From Antilocapra americana (taxonomy: Eukaryota; Chordata; Mammalia; Artiodactyla; Antilocapridae): a DNA stretch of 64,000 nucleotides. The notes below the pieces were generated by a model. That model was not told where the DNA came from and searched no databases. It saw nothing but the letters and a program-made list of their open reading frames with translations. Position 1 is the stretch's first letter, and the number at the start of each line of letters is the position of its first letter. The stretch spans positions 6,924,352 to 6,988,351 of the forward strand of contig ML661900.1 in NCBI GenBank assembly GCA_007570785.1, given 5' to 3'. The position numbers were made by a program, and so were the translations under genes. Below, in pieces: positions 23,063-34,302 of the stretch.

Positions 23063-23440
23063 ATTTTTAAATAAAAATTAAACACACATGCTGGATGTTT
23101 AAATGGAACATAAATATAAAAAAATTAGGCTTACTGTCTCTCCCTAAAGTCACCTTCCAGATGCATTTTTCGGTGTTACCTAGAAATATGACATAATATA
23201 TATTCCAGCTATATATATTAACCATATGTAAATATGGTCATATCTGTGTATCTACTATTGGTATAGACAGTGTATTTATTCATATAGTATACAGTTAGTG
23301 TATATACACTATAGACTATATTCCAACTATAATATTATGTATTATGTACAGAGTATATATACTACATAATATGTATCTGTAATTTGTCTGGGTTTTATTT
23401 ATTTTAGGTATTATACAGACAATAAGATTAATGTGCCTAT
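23063..23440. repeat. AT-rich, palindrome-prone low-complexity DNA
   Basis: About 380 bases dominated by TATA steps with small perfect palindromes ('gtgtatatacac' near 23299) and inverted blocks ('attatgta... tacataat', 23335-23370). No gene. Confidence 0.5.
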
Positions 23441-23770
23441 AAATATACCATGACATAGTTTTGTGAGTTTATCTGTAAGGCAGATTCCTAATAGAAACAC
23501 TTCTGGAAAAAGGAATATTAGTATCTAAAACTGTGAAGCTGCCAAATTTACATTCTGAACAGAAGGGTATGAGAGTGCCTATTTCCCTTCACTTTTTCTA
23601 ACCTTTTACACTTTAAAACTTTTTGATCTGTGCCAGGCTGAAGGTTAATGAAATTATGTCTAATTTTTAAAATTTGCTTTTTTAATATTCTGAGTGAGGT
23701 TGAGCATATTTTTTCCTATATACCAGTTAGTCTTGTATTTGTGCATGTGTGTGATGGGAGGTTAACTTGT
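23441..23770 (-). mobile_element. Old L1M/HAL1-type fragment
   Basis: Antisense blocks in L1 order: 'gaagctgccaaatttacattc', 'tatgagagtgcctatttccc', 'gatctgtgccaggctga' and 'gagtgaggttgagcatattttt'. Old and diverged. Confidence 0.65.
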
Positions 23771-24224
23771 CATTCAATTAAATTTCCCAACAGTTACATA
23801 TCTTTAGGTAGGACCTACTGTGATCCATCCCTTTTATTCATTACCTTATGACTCCAAAATGAAAGGCCTATTCAGTATGTATCTTACTATTCCTATTATT
23901 TATCCCACAGTTTGGTAGATGGTTTTTCTTAGGTATATGGGTATTGTGAAAGCAAATGGTGTAGTCAGGACCTGGGGTAGTAAAGCTAATGGACAAAGCT
24001 AAAGTGGCAAAATATTGGATATAATAGTTAAAATTTGGATAGGAAAATTATTAAAGAAATTATGCTTTAAGGATATTTGGAGCTGGTTAAAATAATTGCT
24101 GAAAACTCAGTGCAAATGAAGAATCATATTTGTATATTTTTGGATGCTGCACTGACTTTCGTTTATGACATTTGTGGTAAAATAATGAAAGTTTTTTTTA
24201 AAAGTAGTAAGTCAAGAAATACTT
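23771..24224. other. Non-coding stretch, no feature recognised
   Basis: About 450 AT-rich bases without gene or named repeat. Confidence 0.4.
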
Positions 24225-25470
24225 GGAACTACTCATCCTACACACTAGTAAAGTAATGCTCAAAATTCTCCAAGCTAGGCTTCAATAGTATGTGAGCTGT
24301 GAACTTCCAGATGTTAAAGCTGGATTTAGAAAAGGCAGAGGAACCAGAGATCAAATTGCCAATATCCGCTGGATCATTGAAAAAACAAGAGAGTTCCAGG
24401 AAAACATCTACCTCTATTATTGACTCTGACAAAACCTTTGACTGTGTGGATCACAACAAACTGTGAAAAATTCTGAAAGAGATGGGAATATCAGACCACT
24501 TGACCTGCCTCCTGAGAAACCTGTATGCAGGTCAGGAAGCAACAGTTAGAACTGGACATGGAACAACAGACTGGTTCCGAATTGGGAAAAAAGGAGTACT
24601 TCAAGGCTGTATATTGTCACCCTGATTAACTTATACACAAAGTACATCATGAGAAATGCTGGAATCAAGATTGCTGGGAGAAATATCAATAACCTCAGAT
24701 ATGCAGATAACACCACCGTTAATGGCAGAAAGCAAAGAAGAACTAAATTGCCTCTTGATGAAAGTGAAAAAGCAGAGTGAAAAAGTTGGCTTAAAACTCA
24801 ACATTCAGAAAACTAATATCATGGCATCTGGTGCCGTCACTTCATGGCAAATAGATGGGGAAACAATGGAAACAGTGACAGACTATTTTCTTGGGCTCCA
24901 AAATCACTGACTGCAGCCATGAAATTAAAAGATGCTTGTTCCTTGGAAGAAAAGTTTATGACCAACCTAGACAACATGTTAAAAAGCAGAGACATTGCCA
25001 ACAAAGGTCCATGTAGTCAAAACTATGGTTTTTCCAGTAGTCATGTATGGATGTGAGAGTTGGACTATAAAGAAAGCTGGGCACCAAAGAATTGATGCTT
25101 TTGAACTGTGCTGTTGGAAAAGACTCTTGAGAGTCCCTTGGACTGCAAGGAGAGCCAACCAAATGAAATTTCCAAAGGAAATCAATCCTGAATATTCATT
25201 GGAAGGATTGATGCTGAAGCCGAAACTCCAATACTTTGGCCACCTGATGTGAAGAAGTGACTCATTGGAAAAGACCCTGATGCTAGGAAAGATTGAAGGT
25301 GGGAGGAGAAGGGGACGATCAAGGATGAGATGGTTGGATTGCATCACCGACTCGATGGACATGAGTCTGAGCAAACTCAGGGAGTTGGTGATGAACAGGG
25401 ATGCCTGGCGTGCTGCAGTCCATGGCATCGCAAAGAGTCAGACATAACTGAGTAACTGAACCGAACTGAA
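24225..25470 (+). mobile_element. BovB (RTE) LINE, 5'-truncated
   Basis: Covers the RT region to the 3' terminus ('gacataactgagtaactgaac'). The catalytic box is damaged: the sequence near 24697 encodes YADN in place of YADD. Several frameshifts split the rest (partial frames at 24656-24910 and 24995-25447). It is a dead copy. Confidence 0.95.
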
Positions 25471-26214
25471 TGAATGTTTTTTTTATACCTGTTATTAAGA
25501 TCTGTTATTATTTTGCTTATGATTACTCTACCAATGTTGATATTTTCTGTTAAGAGTTAGCTCAAGTGTGATAAAAAAAATATTCTGGAGCCTATTATTT
25601 TTTTCCTCTCTTGGATCAAATATTTTATGAAGCTGTCAGAAAAATAGAAATTATATTCTAGACTTTCACTTAGTTTTCTGGGGAAATGTTTTTAAAATAT
25701 GCAGTGACATGGTCCTATATTGAATAAACTTAATACTTAGGATAATTTTTCAGGTCACATATTTCTTGCAATTGAGTATATCATACATGTCAGATATTAA
25801 AGGCTGCTTTTCAAGCAATGAAAACCTTTAAGTATTGCTGATATTATTTAAATGAATATGTGTATTTCATTTTTATTTCCATCTTAAAAGTAACTGAAAA
25901 ACTGTTAGGCTCCATGACCAATTGTAAAATCGTCATTGCTCCCATTTTTGTTTGTAAATATAAATCTGTGAAGAAGATGTATGAATATAAAGAAGACCTC
26001 TTTACAACCTATAGTTCTTAAAGGAATATACTAGAATATTAGAGAAAAAATATTATTATGTTGAATTGTTATCTAAAGTGTTGGAGGAGAAAATGAGCTT
26101 AGGAATAAGGTAATATGGTATCAAAGTGTGAAGTAGGAAAAAAAAATTAAGCATTGGGCCAAGAGAATACATCAGAGCAGTTTCCATTATTTCCTGGCAA
26201 CAATTCTTTCAATT
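25471..26214. other. Non-coding AT-rich stretch
   Basis: About 740 bases with no gene or recognisable repeat, ending at the target site of the 5'-inverted L1. Confidence 0.4.
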
Positions 26215-27230
26215 AAGAAAAAAAATGTTTCTGTCTTTGTGCCAGTACCATACTGTCTTAATGACTGTGGATTTGTAGTATAGCCTAAAGTCAGGTAGGT
26301 TGATTCCGCCAGTTCCATTCTTCTTTCTCAAGATTGCTTTGGCTATACGAGGTTTTTTGTATTTCCATACAAATTGAGAAATTATTTGTTCTAATTCTTT
26401 GAAGAAGACCTCTGGTAGCTTGATAGGAATTGCATTGAATCTATAGATTGCTTTAGGTAGTATACTCATTTTCACTATATTGATTCTTCCAATCCATGAG
26501 CACGGTACATTTCTCCATCTGTTTGTGTCCTCCTTGATTTCTTTCATCAGTGTTCTATAGTTTTCTATATACAAGTCTTTTGATTCTTTAGGTAGAAATA
26601 CTCCTAAGTATTTTATTCTTTTTGTTTCGATGGTGAATGGGATTGTTTCCTTAATTTCTCTTTCTGATTTCTCACTGTTAGTGTATAGGAATGCCAGGGA
26701 TTTCTGTGTGTTGATTTTGTATCCTGAAACTTTGCTATATTCACTGATTAGCTCTAGTAATTTTCTCGTAGAGTCTTTAGGGTTTTCAATATAGAGGATC
26801 ATGTCATCAGCAAACAGAGAGAGTTTAACTTCTTCTTTTCCAATCTGTATTCCTTTGATTTCTTTATCTGCTCTGATTGCTGTGGCCAAAACTTCCAAAA
26901 CTATGTTGAATAGTAGTGGTGAGAGTGGGCAACAAAAGGAACGCAGATGTATAGAATAGACTTGGGGACTTTGTGGATGAGGGTAAGGGTGGGATGAGAT
27001 GGGAGAAGGGCATTGAAGCATGTTAATTGTCATGTGTCTAATCAATCGCCAGCCCAGGATTGATGCTCGGGACTGGTGCAGCGAGATTTCCCGGGGGGGA
27101 GGGAGGAGGGAGGGGGGACCCGGAGGGGAAGCATATGTAAACCCATGGTGATATCATGACAATGTATGGCAAAAACAATAATAAAAAAAATAAATAAATA
27201 AATAAATAAATAAATAAAAGAAAAAAAATG
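26215..27230 (+). mobile_element. Young L1 insertion with 5' inversion, complete with TSD
   Basis: 26228-26930 is L1 ORF2 in minus orientation; from about 26931 the L1 3' UTR follows in plus orientation and ends in an (AAAT)n tail at 27190-27217. A perfect 13-bp duplication, aagaaaaaaaatg, bounds the unit (26215-26227 and 27218-27230). This is the standard product of twin priming, in which the 5' part of the cDNA is inverted and sequence between the two parts is lost. Here the end of ORF2 is missing. The RT frame is uninterrupted, which suggests a fairly recent event. Confidence 0.95.
26228..26930 (-). pseudogene. L1 ORF2 reverse transcriptase fragment
   Basis: About 234 codons of L1 ORF2 are open without a stop on the minus strand. 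The fragment begins in RT motif B ('[13 protein letters not shown]') and contains the catalytic 'FADD' box (encoded at 26803-26814) and the 'KYLGV' and '[19 protein letters not shown]' blocks that follow the palm. It ends at 'YWHKDRNIF'. The endonuclease, the first part of the RT and the C-terminal Cys-rich region are missing, so it cannot act. The open frame continues past the inversion breakpoint into antisense 3' UTR, which is not real coding sequence. Confidence 0.93.
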
Positions 27231-28271
27231 AAAACAGAAAACTGTGGAGGCATAGCTGCTTTAGGTTGAAGGTGAAAGTTAGAGGACATAAACAATGTGC
27301 TTAGCAGACAGACCATTCAAGTTTGACTTATCTGTAGTAAATCTAATTTTTAACTTCATATTCTTTCCTGAATTGATAAAATATCGTTGTATTAAGAGCT
27401 AGAAAAACAAAGTGACTTTTCTTTAAAAATCCAAAACATTTTATTTCTTTTCTGGTATATGGAAAATTTAACCAAAAAGATGGAAAGCTTAAAAGCCTTA
27501 GAACATTTATCTAGAGCACACCTGTTTGTTAGACATAAATGCTCTTTCTAGTCATATGGTAAGTAGTTTTATGTAGAGATTTTATTCATTTCTAGGCTCT
27601 CTTGTCTAGTCTCCTTTGCCCATTGTTTTGTTAATTAATGGGTCACTTCTTGCCTGGGGCTCCAGACCCTCCACACCCCTGGGGTCCCTTTCCCACATCT
27701 GTATGCCCCGTCCCTGGCCAGTCCCTGATGACTTTCTTGCCTGTACATTGGCTACTGGAAACTGCCCACAGCATCTGTGCTGATGTGTGTGTGCTAGGGA
27801 ACAGACATACACACACAGAATGCTGAAAGCACTGGGAAGTTTATATCTTCTAGGGCAGCCCCTAGGTCATAACTGAGGGCTGTGAAACTCCAGCTCCCTT
27901 GCCTGTAGCTGAGAGAAACTCTGAGCTATAATTCACACTCCAGAGCTTTCCTGGGGGTCAGGCTAAATAAAGGCCGGCACTTTATCTTTCTCCTCTTTGC
28001 TGTCCTGCTTCCTGGTCTCTTCCTGGTTTCCAGTTCCTTAGTATACCACCAGCATGGAAGTCTCACGGTTTACTTGCAGGCAACCGGATTTAAGAGAGCT
28101 AGTTAAGTCAGACTTTTTCTTCCTGCTTTCCCTTTTTGGACTCCCTCAGTTAATAAACAGTAGTACCTCACCTATGAATGACTGAACTACAGTGTCAGAT
28201 TTTATTGTTGGCAATCTCATTTGGAGGATTATGCAATCAATCAAAGGGGCCAGACAGTTACCCACCCCATT
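27231..28271. other. Unassigned stretch, possible old LTR at 27770-28060
   Basis: No gene. The part 27850-28040 ('ctgtgaaactccagctccc... gggggtcaggctaaataaagg') has an AATAAA near 27964 followed by CT-rich DNA and may be an ancient LTR, but I cannot assign it. Confidence 0.35.
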
Positions 28272-28350
28272 CACAGGTAGGTAACAATGGGCCAAGTGAC
28301 TTGCTCAAGCTCATGGAGTGAACAGGAGTGGAATACATGTTTTCTGATGT
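28272..28350 (+). mobile_element. MIR fragment
   Basis: 'aagtgacttgctcaagctcatgg' and 'gaacaggagtggaat' match the central MIR core. Short and diverged. Confidence 0.5.
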
Positions 28351-28459
28351 TTCGTTTTGTGCTCTCTTCACTTTCTTTTGGTGTCTCTAGAACTACTCCG
28401 GCGCAGACCCCTATAGTTCACAAAAGAAAACAAGTTCCCTTTTAGACCTGTATTGGCCA

Positions 28460-29745
28460 ATGTTGGCATTTAGTCGCCCAGTATATCCAACTCTTAATGA
28501 CCCCATATACTGCAGCATGCCAGGCCTCTCTGTCCTTCACCATCTCCTGAAGTTTGCCCAAGTTCATGTCCATTGCACTGGTGATGCCATCCATCTGTCT
28601 CATCCTCTGGCGCCCTCTTCTCTCCTTCTACCCTTAATTTTTCCCAGCATCAGGGACTTTTCTAGTAAGTCAGCTGTTCACATCAGATGACCAAAATATT
28701 GGAATTTCAGCTTCAGCATCAGTCTTTCCAGTGAATATTCAGGAATGATTTCTCTTAAGATTGACTGGTTTGATCTCCTTGCTGTCCAAGGGACTTTCAG
28801 GAATCTTCTCCAGCACCACAGTTCAAAGGCATCAGTTCTTCTTCTGTTGTCTTTTTGGCAGCTCTCACAGCTGTATATGACCACTGGGAAAACCATAGCC
28901 TTGACTATACGGACCTTTGTCGACAGAGTAATGTCTCTGCTTTTCAACACGCTGTCTGGGTTTGCCATAGCTTTCCTGCCGAGAAGCAGTTGTCTTCTGA
29001 TTTCATGACTGCAGTCACCATCCACAGTGATTTTAGAGCCCAAGAAGAGGATGTCTGTCACTACTTCTGCTTTCTCCCCTTCTATTTGCCATGAAGTAAT
29101 GGGGCCAGATGCCACAGTCTTAGTTTTTTTAATATCTAGTTTTAAGTTGGCTCTTTTACTCTCTCCTTCACCCTCATCAAGAGGCTCTTTAGTTCCTCTT
29201 TGCTTTCTTCTGTTAGAGTGCTATCATCTGTATATCTGAAGTTGTTGATGTTTCTCCCACCTGTCTTAATTCCAGCTTGTAACTCATCCAGCCTGGCATT
29301 TGATGTGCTCAGCATATAGATTAAACAAACAGGGTGACAGCAGATGCCCTGTTATACTCCTTTCTCAATCTTGAACCAATCAGTTTTTCCATACAGGGTT
29401 ATAACTGTTGCTTCTGGACCCACATACAAGTTTCTCAAAAGACAGGTAAGATGGTTTGGTATTCCCATCTCTTTAAGAGCTCTCTACATCTTATTATGAA
29501 CCACACAGTCAAAGTCTTTGGCATAGTCAATGAAACAGAGCTAGATGTTTTTTCTGGAATTTCCTAGCTTTCTCTATGATCCAGCCAGTGTTGGCAATTT
29601 GATCTGTGGTTCCTCTTCCTTTTCTAAACCCAGCTTGGACATCTGGAAGCTCTTGGTTTGCATAATGCAGAAGTCTAGCATGCAAGATTTTAAGCATAAC
29701 CTTACTAGCATGGGAGATAAGTGAATTGTCTGATGCTTAGCATAT
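28460..29745 (-). mobile_element. BovB LINE, older copy
   Basis: Antisense BovB from the 3' end ('catatactgcagcatgcc', near 28505) to the RT region near 29600-29740. It is more diverged than the other copies. The RT box reads Y-T-D-D near 29225, and the frames are broken. The 145-codon minus frame at 28678-29115 encodes the BovB C-terminal block ('WTARRSNQSILREI... LMLKLKFQYFGHLM'). Confidence 0.93.
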
Positions 29746-29784
29746 TCTTTAGTATTGGCCAATATAGCAGCCCATATCCACATG

Positions 29785-29997
29785 AAAGTGAAAATGTTAG
29801 TTGCTCAGTCGTGTCTGACTCTGACCCTATGGACAATAGCTTGCCAGTCTCCTCTGTCCATGGGATTCTTCATGCAAGAATACTGGAATGGGTTGCCATT
29901 CCCTTCTCCAGAGGATCTTCCTGACCCAGGGATTGAACCTGGCTCTCCCACATTGCAGGTGGATTTTTTTTACCATCAGAGCCACAAGGGAAGCCCC
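29785..29997 (-). mobile_element. Bov-tA SINE
   Basis: Near full length, from tail 'gtgaaaatgttagttgctcagtcg' to head 'cagagccacaagggaagccc'. Confidence 0.95.
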
Positions 29998-30384
29998 CAT
30001 ATTCAATGGGGCTTTTTAAATTTTAAATTAACTAAAATTACAGTAAATATTCGGTTCCTCAGTTGGGCTAACCACATTTCAAATACTAAATACTGCATAT
30101 CATCATAGAAGGTTCTATTGGACAGCAGGACAAGATAGTTCTGGATGCTTTACACATAAAAAGTTGAAAGAATTTTGCTCTTTATGTTATTGATTTATGT
30201 TCTTTCTCCATCTTCTTTACCTTTCCTTCTCCTCTTCACTTTCCTCTGTTTGCACATACAGGCTGACATGGGATGGTTTTCTCTGCGTAAACAATCTTGG
30301 GATTGATGCCAGGGTGAATTGCTACTTCTGTATTTACCATTACTAGCATCTGAATTTTCATAAAACACGTCATGATGGTCCTTT
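29998..30384. other. Non-coding stretch, no feature recognised
   Basis: About 390 bases without a named repeat or gene. Confidence 0.4.
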
Positions 30385-31015
30385 TCATCTGTCAATCTGA
30401 CTGGGCTAAGGGGATACCCTGCTAGTTGGTAAACATTATTTCTGGGTGTGTCTGTTGAGGGTGCTTCTGGGAGAAACTAGAGTTTGAATTAGTAGACAGA
30501 GTAAAGCAGATGGCCCTCCCCAGTGCTTATGGGCATCACCCATCCCCTTGAGGGCATGAAGAGAACAAAAAAGCATAGGAAGAGAAGGCTTGAGATGTCT
30601 GCTGGAGCTGAAACACCCCTCTCCCTCTGCTCCCAAATGTCAGCGCTCCTGATTCTCAGGCCATTGTATTTGACTAGGTCTTACATCATTGGCTTCCATG
30701 GCCCTCCAGCCTTGGGATTTGGAAAGGAACTATACTACTTGTTTCCCTGGGCCTCTGAATTATATGCTACCTAGGCAGCATATTAAAAAGCAGAGATGTT
30801 ACTTTGCCAACAAAGGTCCATCTAGTCAAGGCTATGGTTTTTCCAGTGGTCATGTATGGATGTGACATTTGGACAATAAAGAATGCTGAGTCCCAGATCA
30901 TGGGACTTCTCAGCCTCCAGAACTGCACACACCAATCCCTAAGAATAAGTCTCTTTCTGTGTTTCTGTATACATCTTGCTGGTTTTGTTGCTCTATAGAA
31001 ACATGACTGTTACAC
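30385..31015. mobile_element. Old dispersed repeat, family unassigned, with insert
   Basis: Blocks 'ctgtcaatctgactgggctaa', 'ttctgggtgtgtctgttgagg', 'agtagacagagtaaagcagatggccctcc' (from about 30491), 'gggacttctcagcctcc' and 'ataagtctctttctgtg' belong to a dispersed mammalian repeat. It is interrupted at 30769-30891 by a piece of BovB that is identical to 33153-33275. Confidence 0.55.
30769..30891 (+). repeat. 123-bp copied BovB segment
   Basis: Identical over 123 bases to 33153-33275, including private variants of that copy ('ttttccagtggtcatg', 'gacatttggacaataaagaatgctgag'). It has neither the BovB 3' terminus nor an obvious target-site duplication, so it did not arrive as an ordinary insertion. 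Confidence 0.9.
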
Positions 31016-31156
31016 ACAAACTAGATGGGTTTTTAGTGACCACAAATCACATGTGATTAGAAAGGAAACTTCCCCAAGGACTTAATTTTTCTCTGAAATA
31101 CTTGGGAAATAATTCCTGCTCTTTTTGCCTACCACTGAGATGTGGAATTTGGGTGA

Positions 31157-31478
31157 AATTATGGAAATTACATGATTATATTCTTTGCAGCCAAAGATGT
31201 AGAAGTAAGCAAAAACAAGACTGGGAGCTGACTGTGGCTCAGATCATGAACTCCTTATTGCAAATTCAGACTTAAATTGAAAGAAAGTAGGGAAGCCCAC
31301 TAGACCATTCAGGTATGACCTAAATCAAATCACTTATGATTATACAGTGGAAATGACAAATAGATTCAAGGGATTAGATCTGATACAGTGCCTGAAGAAC
31401 TATGGACAGAGATTTGTGACATTGTACAGGAGGCAGTGATCAAGACCATCCCCAAGAAAAATAAATGCAAAAAGGCAA
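31157..31478 (+). repeat. Direct repeat, source copy (322 bp)
   Basis: Aligns without gaps to 32674-32995 at a constant offset of 1517, with one mismatch that I can see (agagattt against agaggttt). It includes about 15 bases that lie upstream of the BovB start, so the copy was made at the DNA level after insertion. Confidence 0.93.
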
Positions 31479-33655
31479 AATGGTTGTCTGAGGAAGCCTT
31501 GCCAATAAATGAATAGAAGAGAAGCTAAAGGCAAAGGAGAAAAGGAAAGATATACTCATTTTGAAAAACAGCAAGGAGAGATAAGAAAGCCTTCCCTAGT
31601 GATCAATGCAAAGAAATAGAGGAAAATAATAGAATGGGAAAGACTAGAGATCTCTTCAAGAAAATTAGAGATACCAAGGGAAAATTTCATGCACAGATAG
31701 GCACAATAAAGGACAGAAATGCTATGGACCTAACAGAAACAGATTTTAAGAAGAGGTGGCAAGAACACACAGAAGAACTGTACAGAAAAGAGCTTCATGA
31801 CCCAGATAACCATGATGGTGTGATCACTCACCTAGAGCCAGATATTCTGGAATGTGAAGTCAAGTGAACAAAGCTAGTGAGGTGACGGAATTCTAGTTGA
31901 GCTATTTCAAATCCTAAAAGATAATGCTGTGAAAGTGCTGCACTCAGTATGCCAGCAAATTTGGAAAGCTCAGCAGTGGCAACAGGATTGGAAAAGGTCA
32001 GTTTTCATTTTAATCTCAAAGAAAGGCAATGCCAAAGAATGTTCAAACTACCACACAGTTGCACTCATCTCACATGCTAGCAAAGTAATGCTCAAAATTC
32101 TTCAAGCCAAGCTTCAACAGTACATGAGCCATGAACTTTCAGATGTTCAAGCTGGATTTAGAAAAGGCAGAGGAAGCAGAGATCAAATTGCCAACATCCA
32201 TTGGATTATTGAAAAAGCAAAATAATTCCAGAAAAACATCCACTTCTGCTTTATTGATTATGCAAAAGCCTTTGACTGTGTGGATCACAAGAAACTGTGG
32301 AAAATTCTCCAAGAGATGGGAATACTAGACCACCTGAGAGATTTCTATCAGGTTAAGAAGCAACAGTTAGAACTGGACATGAAACTGTCCATTTGAAACA
32401 ACAGACTTGTTCCAAATAGGGAAAGGAGTATGTCAAGGCTGTATATTGTCACCCTTATTATTTAACCTATATGCAGAGTACATCAAGCAAAATTCCAGGA
32501 TGGATGAAGCACAAGCTGGAATCAAAATTGCTGGGAGAAATAATCAATAACCTCAGATATGCAGATGAAACCACCCTTATGGCAGAAAGTGAAGAGGAAC
32601 TAAAGAGCCTTTTGATGAAATTGAAAGAAGAGAGTGAAAAAGCTGGCTTAAAACTCAATTCAAAAACTAATTGAATTATGGAAATTACATGATTATATTC
32701 TTTGCAGCCAAAGATGTAGAAGTAAGCAAAAACAAGACTGGGAGCTGACTGTGGCTCAGATCATGAACTCCTTATTGCAAATTCAGACTTAAATTGAAAG
32801 AAAGTAGGGAAGCCCACTAGACCATTCAGGTATGACCTAAATCAAATCACTTATGATTATACAGTGGAAATGACAAATAGATTCAAGGGATTAGATCTGA
32901 TACAGTGCCTGAAGAACTATGGACAGAGGTTTGTGACATTGTACAGGAGGCAGTGATCAAGACCATCCCCAAGAAAAATAAATGCAAAAAGGCAAGTCCT
33001 ATCGCATCCAGTCCTATCACTTCATGGCAAGTAGATGGGGAAACAATGGAAACAGTGAGAGACTTTGTTTTGGTGCGCTCCAAAATCACTGCAGATGGTG
33101 ACTGCAGCCATGAAATTAAGACACTTGCTCCTTGGAAGAAAAGCTATGACCAACCTAGGCAGCATATTAAAAAGCAGAGATGTTACTTTGCCAACAAAGG
33201 TCCATCTAGTCAAGGCTATGGTTTTTCCAGTGGTCATGTATGGATGTGACATTTGGACAATAAAGAATGCTGAGTGCCAAAGAATTGATGCTTTTGAACT
33301 GTGGTGTTGGAGAAGACTCTTGAGAGTCCCTTGGACTGCAAGGAGATCCAACCAGTCCATCCTAAAGGAGATCAGTCCTGGGTGTTCATTGGAAGGACTG
33401 ATGTGGAAGCTGAAACTCCAGTACTTTGGCCACCTGATGCAAAGAGCTGACTCATTGGATAAGACCGAGATGCTGGGAAAGATTGAAGGTGGAAGGAGAA
33501 GGGGACAACAGAAGATGAGATGGTTGGATGGCATCACCAACTCAATGGACTTGAGTCTGAACAAACTGGGAGCTGGTGAAGGACAGGGAAGCCTGTCTTG
33601 GTGAAGTCCATGGGGTTGCAAAGAGTTGAACACAGCTGAGCAACTGAATTGAACT
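31170..33655 (+). mobile_element. BovB LINE with internal self-duplication
   Basis: A 5'-truncated BovB that starts at the same internal site as the copy at 4222. It runs to about 32669, is interrupted by 322 bases that repeat its own first part (32674-32995), then continues to the 3' end near 33655. The RT box is Y-A-D-E (near 32561), with the second Asp replaced by Glu. The 179-codon frame at 33065-33604 encodes the BovB C-terminal region. Confidence 0.93.
32674..32995 (+). repeat. Direct repeat, inserted copy (322 bp)
   Basis: Second copy of 31157-31478. It interrupts the BovB between the RT region and the C-terminal part. Directly after it 'gtcctatc' occurs twice, 15 bases apart, which looks like extra templated filler at the junction. 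Confidence 0.93.
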
Positions 33656-33891
33656 GGTGGAAATTAATGAAAGCATGGAGAGTGAATGTAAACAGTTCTA
33701 AAATGTGTCTTTGAGTTTATTTATTCACTCACAGTATAAGCCCATGGAATCATTTTTTATTTTAATGATATGTTGTCATTTAACAAACAGAAAAACTGTC
33801 ATTTCTTACAAAATAAAGAACACACTTTTTTTCCTGATAAAATGAGATTTAGAAAAAAATGACAAAATTTTTGGTGTTAACTTTTCCATAT

Positions 33892-33945
33892 GCATTATCA
33901 ACTAACACAGTCAATTTTGCATTATCAACTAACACAGTCAATTTT
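33892..33945 (+). repeat. Tandem duplication, 2 x 27 bp
   Basis: Two perfect units (gcattatcaactaacacag followed by tcaatttt) at 33892-33918 and 33919-33945. Confidence 0.95.
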
Positions 33946-34072
33946 TCTTTCTCTGGAGTATAGTGAAACAAAAACAGCATCAAACAATGGTGGAGTGACA
34001 GAGATCCCAAATGAAGCAGGAGGAGGGGATACTTGGTTATAAAAATTTGGAGGCTGCCTTAGAAGACCACAG

Positions 34073-34294
34073 TCTTCCCATGTGGTACAGTGGTAAAGAA
34101 CCCGCCTGCCAGTTAAAGGAGATGCAAGATATGCAGATTTGATGCCTGTGTCAGGAAGATCCCCTAGAGGAGGAAGTACAACCCACTTCAGTATTCTTGC
34201 CTGGAAAATTGCATGGACAGAGGAGCCTTGTGGGCTAGAGTCCATGGGGTTGCAAAGAGTCACACATGACTGAGGGCACACACATAAACCTGGA
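34073..34294 (+). mobile_element. Bov-tA SINE
   Basis: Head 'cttcccatgtggtacagtgg', body 'cagtattcttgcctggaaaattgc' and tail 'catgactgagggcacac'. An 8-bp direct repeat, gaccacag, flanks it (34065-34072 and 34295-34302). Confidence 0.92.
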
Positions 34295-34302
34295 GGACCA
34301 CA

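Noticed and set aside
26931..27045. N-terminal ~38 codons of the 278-codon minus-strand frame
   Set aside because: This part is antisense L1 3' UTR beyond the inversion joint, not ORF2.
33022..33633. 203-codon minus-strand frame
   Set aside because: Antisense shadow of the BovB C-terminal region, which reads correctly on the plus strand.
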